Source of the DNA: Nocardioides sp. JS614
GTDB lineage: Bacteria; Actinomycetota; Actinomycetes; Propionibacteriales; Nocardioidaceae
Direction: 5' to 3'
Assembly: GCF_000015265.1 (NCBI RefSeq)
Contig: NC_008699.1
Location: forward strand, 3,038,001-3,102,000
DNA: 64,000 bases
The translations under genes were made by a program, and so were the position numbers. The notes beneath the pieces were generated by a model that searched no databases, was not told the origin of the DNA, and was given only the letters and a program-made list of their open reading frames with translations. The stretch's first letter is position 1. The number at the start of each line of letters is the position of its first letter. This document shows positions 63,173 to 64,000 of the stretch, piece after piece.

Positions 63173-64000
63173 CCGCTTGCCGGGGTCCAGGCCGCCGATC
63201 GCCCTCTCGGACAGGTGGCTCGTCTCCCGCGTCGAACCGCGCGGCGGCTGGTCTCAGAACGACCCACATGGCGATCAGGACCACGACCAGGCCGACACCC
63301 GTCCACCCCGCGGGGCGCTCGCCGAGCACCGCCACCGCGAGCACGACCCCGACGACAGGCGTCAGGAACGTCCATGCGGTCAGCTGGTCGAACCGCGAGC
63401 GCCGGACCTCGACGAACCACGCCACCGTCGTACCTGCGGTGCCCACCAACGCTAGGAAGAGCAACGAGAGGACGAACCTGGGGGTCCACGCGATCGCCGG
63501 CGCTCCCTCCACGGCCATGGCGAGTCCCACCAGCGCAGCACCGCCGATCAGAAGGTGCCAACCCGTGAGAAGCACCGCGTCGACGTTCGCCAAGCGCCGC
63601 GACATGAGGGTCCCGGCCGTGACAGCCACCGCGGACAGCAGCGAGAGCATGGCGCCGCTGCCACCTCCGCCGGGTACGGCAACGAGGACGAGGCCGGCGA
63701 AGCCGACCACCAGCGCGAGGCTCGTGAGGACCGACAGCCTCTCGCCATAGAGCCACCATGCCGGCAGCAGGATCAGCAGAGGTTGGGCGTTGGCGAGCAC
63801 TGAGGCGGCGCCGGTCGTTCCCCCGGCCACCCCGGCGAACATGGCGGCGAAGGCGACGGTGACATTCATCAGCCCCAACCCCACGATCCAGCCCCAGTCC
63901 CGGGGCAACGACGGGGTCGGACGCCCCCGGGCGGTTCCCACGGCGACCAGGACGGCACCGGCGAGCACGGCTCGCAGGGCGGCGTACCACAGCACGGGCG
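63114..64000 (-). CDS. EamA family (DMT) transporter, 5' end beyond the window
   Basis: At least 293 residues; the frame is open to the window edge. About nine helices remain of the usual ten: WIVGLGLMNVTVAFAAMFAG, LLILLPAWWLYGERLSVLTS and the repeat-2 equivalent TAWTFLTPVVGVVLAVAVLG. Drug/metabolite exporter, substrate unknown. The C-terminal basic tail overlaps the end of the convergent tdk gene by 59 nt, which is unusually long. Confidence 0.88.
   Translation of the reverse strand, partial: PVLWYAALRAVLAGAVLVAVGTARGRPTPSLPRDWGWIVGLGLMNVTVAFAAMFAGVAGGTTGAASVLANAQPLLILLPAWWLYGERLSVLTSLALVVGFAGLVLVAVPGGGGSGAMLSLLSAVAVTAGTLMSRRLANVDAVLLTGWHLLIGGAALVGLAMAVEGAPAIAWTPRFVLSLLFLALVGTAGTTVAWFVEVRRSRFDQLTAWTFLTPVVGVVLAVAVLGERPAGWTGVGLVVVLIAMWVVLRPAAARFDAGDEPPVREGDRRPGPRQAVTRTAAAPVPARPPWRGPR

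Overview
The window is GC-rich, with GTG starts, stop/start overlaps and actinobacterial-specific families (DUF3093, DUF3159, DUF3710, DUF4193, DUF4235, SepH, SigE-family sigma factor). It most resembles a Nocardioidaceae (Nocardioides-like) chromosome; the genus is an inference from gene content. I saw no rRNA, tRNA or CRISPR array.

Region by region. 0-10.3 kb: a truncated SARP-type AAA+ regulator, an MMPL exporter, and a three-gene FtsX/MacB-type ABC exporter with two ATPases and one large permease. 10.3-14.8 kb: small housekeeping genes (cold shock protein, YjbQ-like, MTH1187-like thiamine-binding protein), a collapsed acetyltransferase, and a membrane protein/SigE-family sigma pair in unusual order. 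14.8-16.25 kb: an intact ISL3-family insertion sequence sitting exactly at the base of the aconitase terminator. 16.3-19.8 kb: aconitase and a DoxX-family membrane protein.

19.9-41.1 kb is a nearly complete aerobic (late cobalt insertion) cobalamin locus in five transcription units, four of them behind cobalamin riboswitches: cobN-cobF-cobQ-cobK (+); cbtB-cbtA cobalt uptake (-); chelatase I/D-cobO-cobB/cobC fusion-cobT-cobD(cbiB)-[2Fe-2S] protein (-); cobL (+, apparently leaderless); and cobG-cobH-cobI/J-cobM (-). CobN with the fused I/D AAA+/VWA protein should form the cobaltochelatase. CobA, CobU/P, CobS/V and BluB are not in the window.

41.2-46.3 kb is accessory: an orphan GAF-PAS histidine kinase, a remnant of an RNA methyltransferase 3' end, a CopG-type antitoxin with a partner ORF that has no start codon, tandem repeats resembling an IS21-type end, an SRPBCC protein, and an HTH/AbiEii-like nucleotidyltransferase pair with an operator overlapping its promoter. 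This pair is the best candidate for an uncharacterised defence or toxin-antitoxin system.

46.3-64 kb returns to core genes: RNA methyltransferase, APC permease, two TrkA proteins, DUF3159/OB-fold/DUF3710/dut, DUF3093, DUF4235, DUF4193, inositol monophosphatase-like, ferrochelatase, MFS, TRIC channel, SepH, two-domain fatty acyl-CoA reductase, sulfurtransferase, thymidine kinase and a truncated EamA transporter. Many genes have a -10-like hexamer only 6-8 nt before the start codon, suggesting widespread leaderless transcription.
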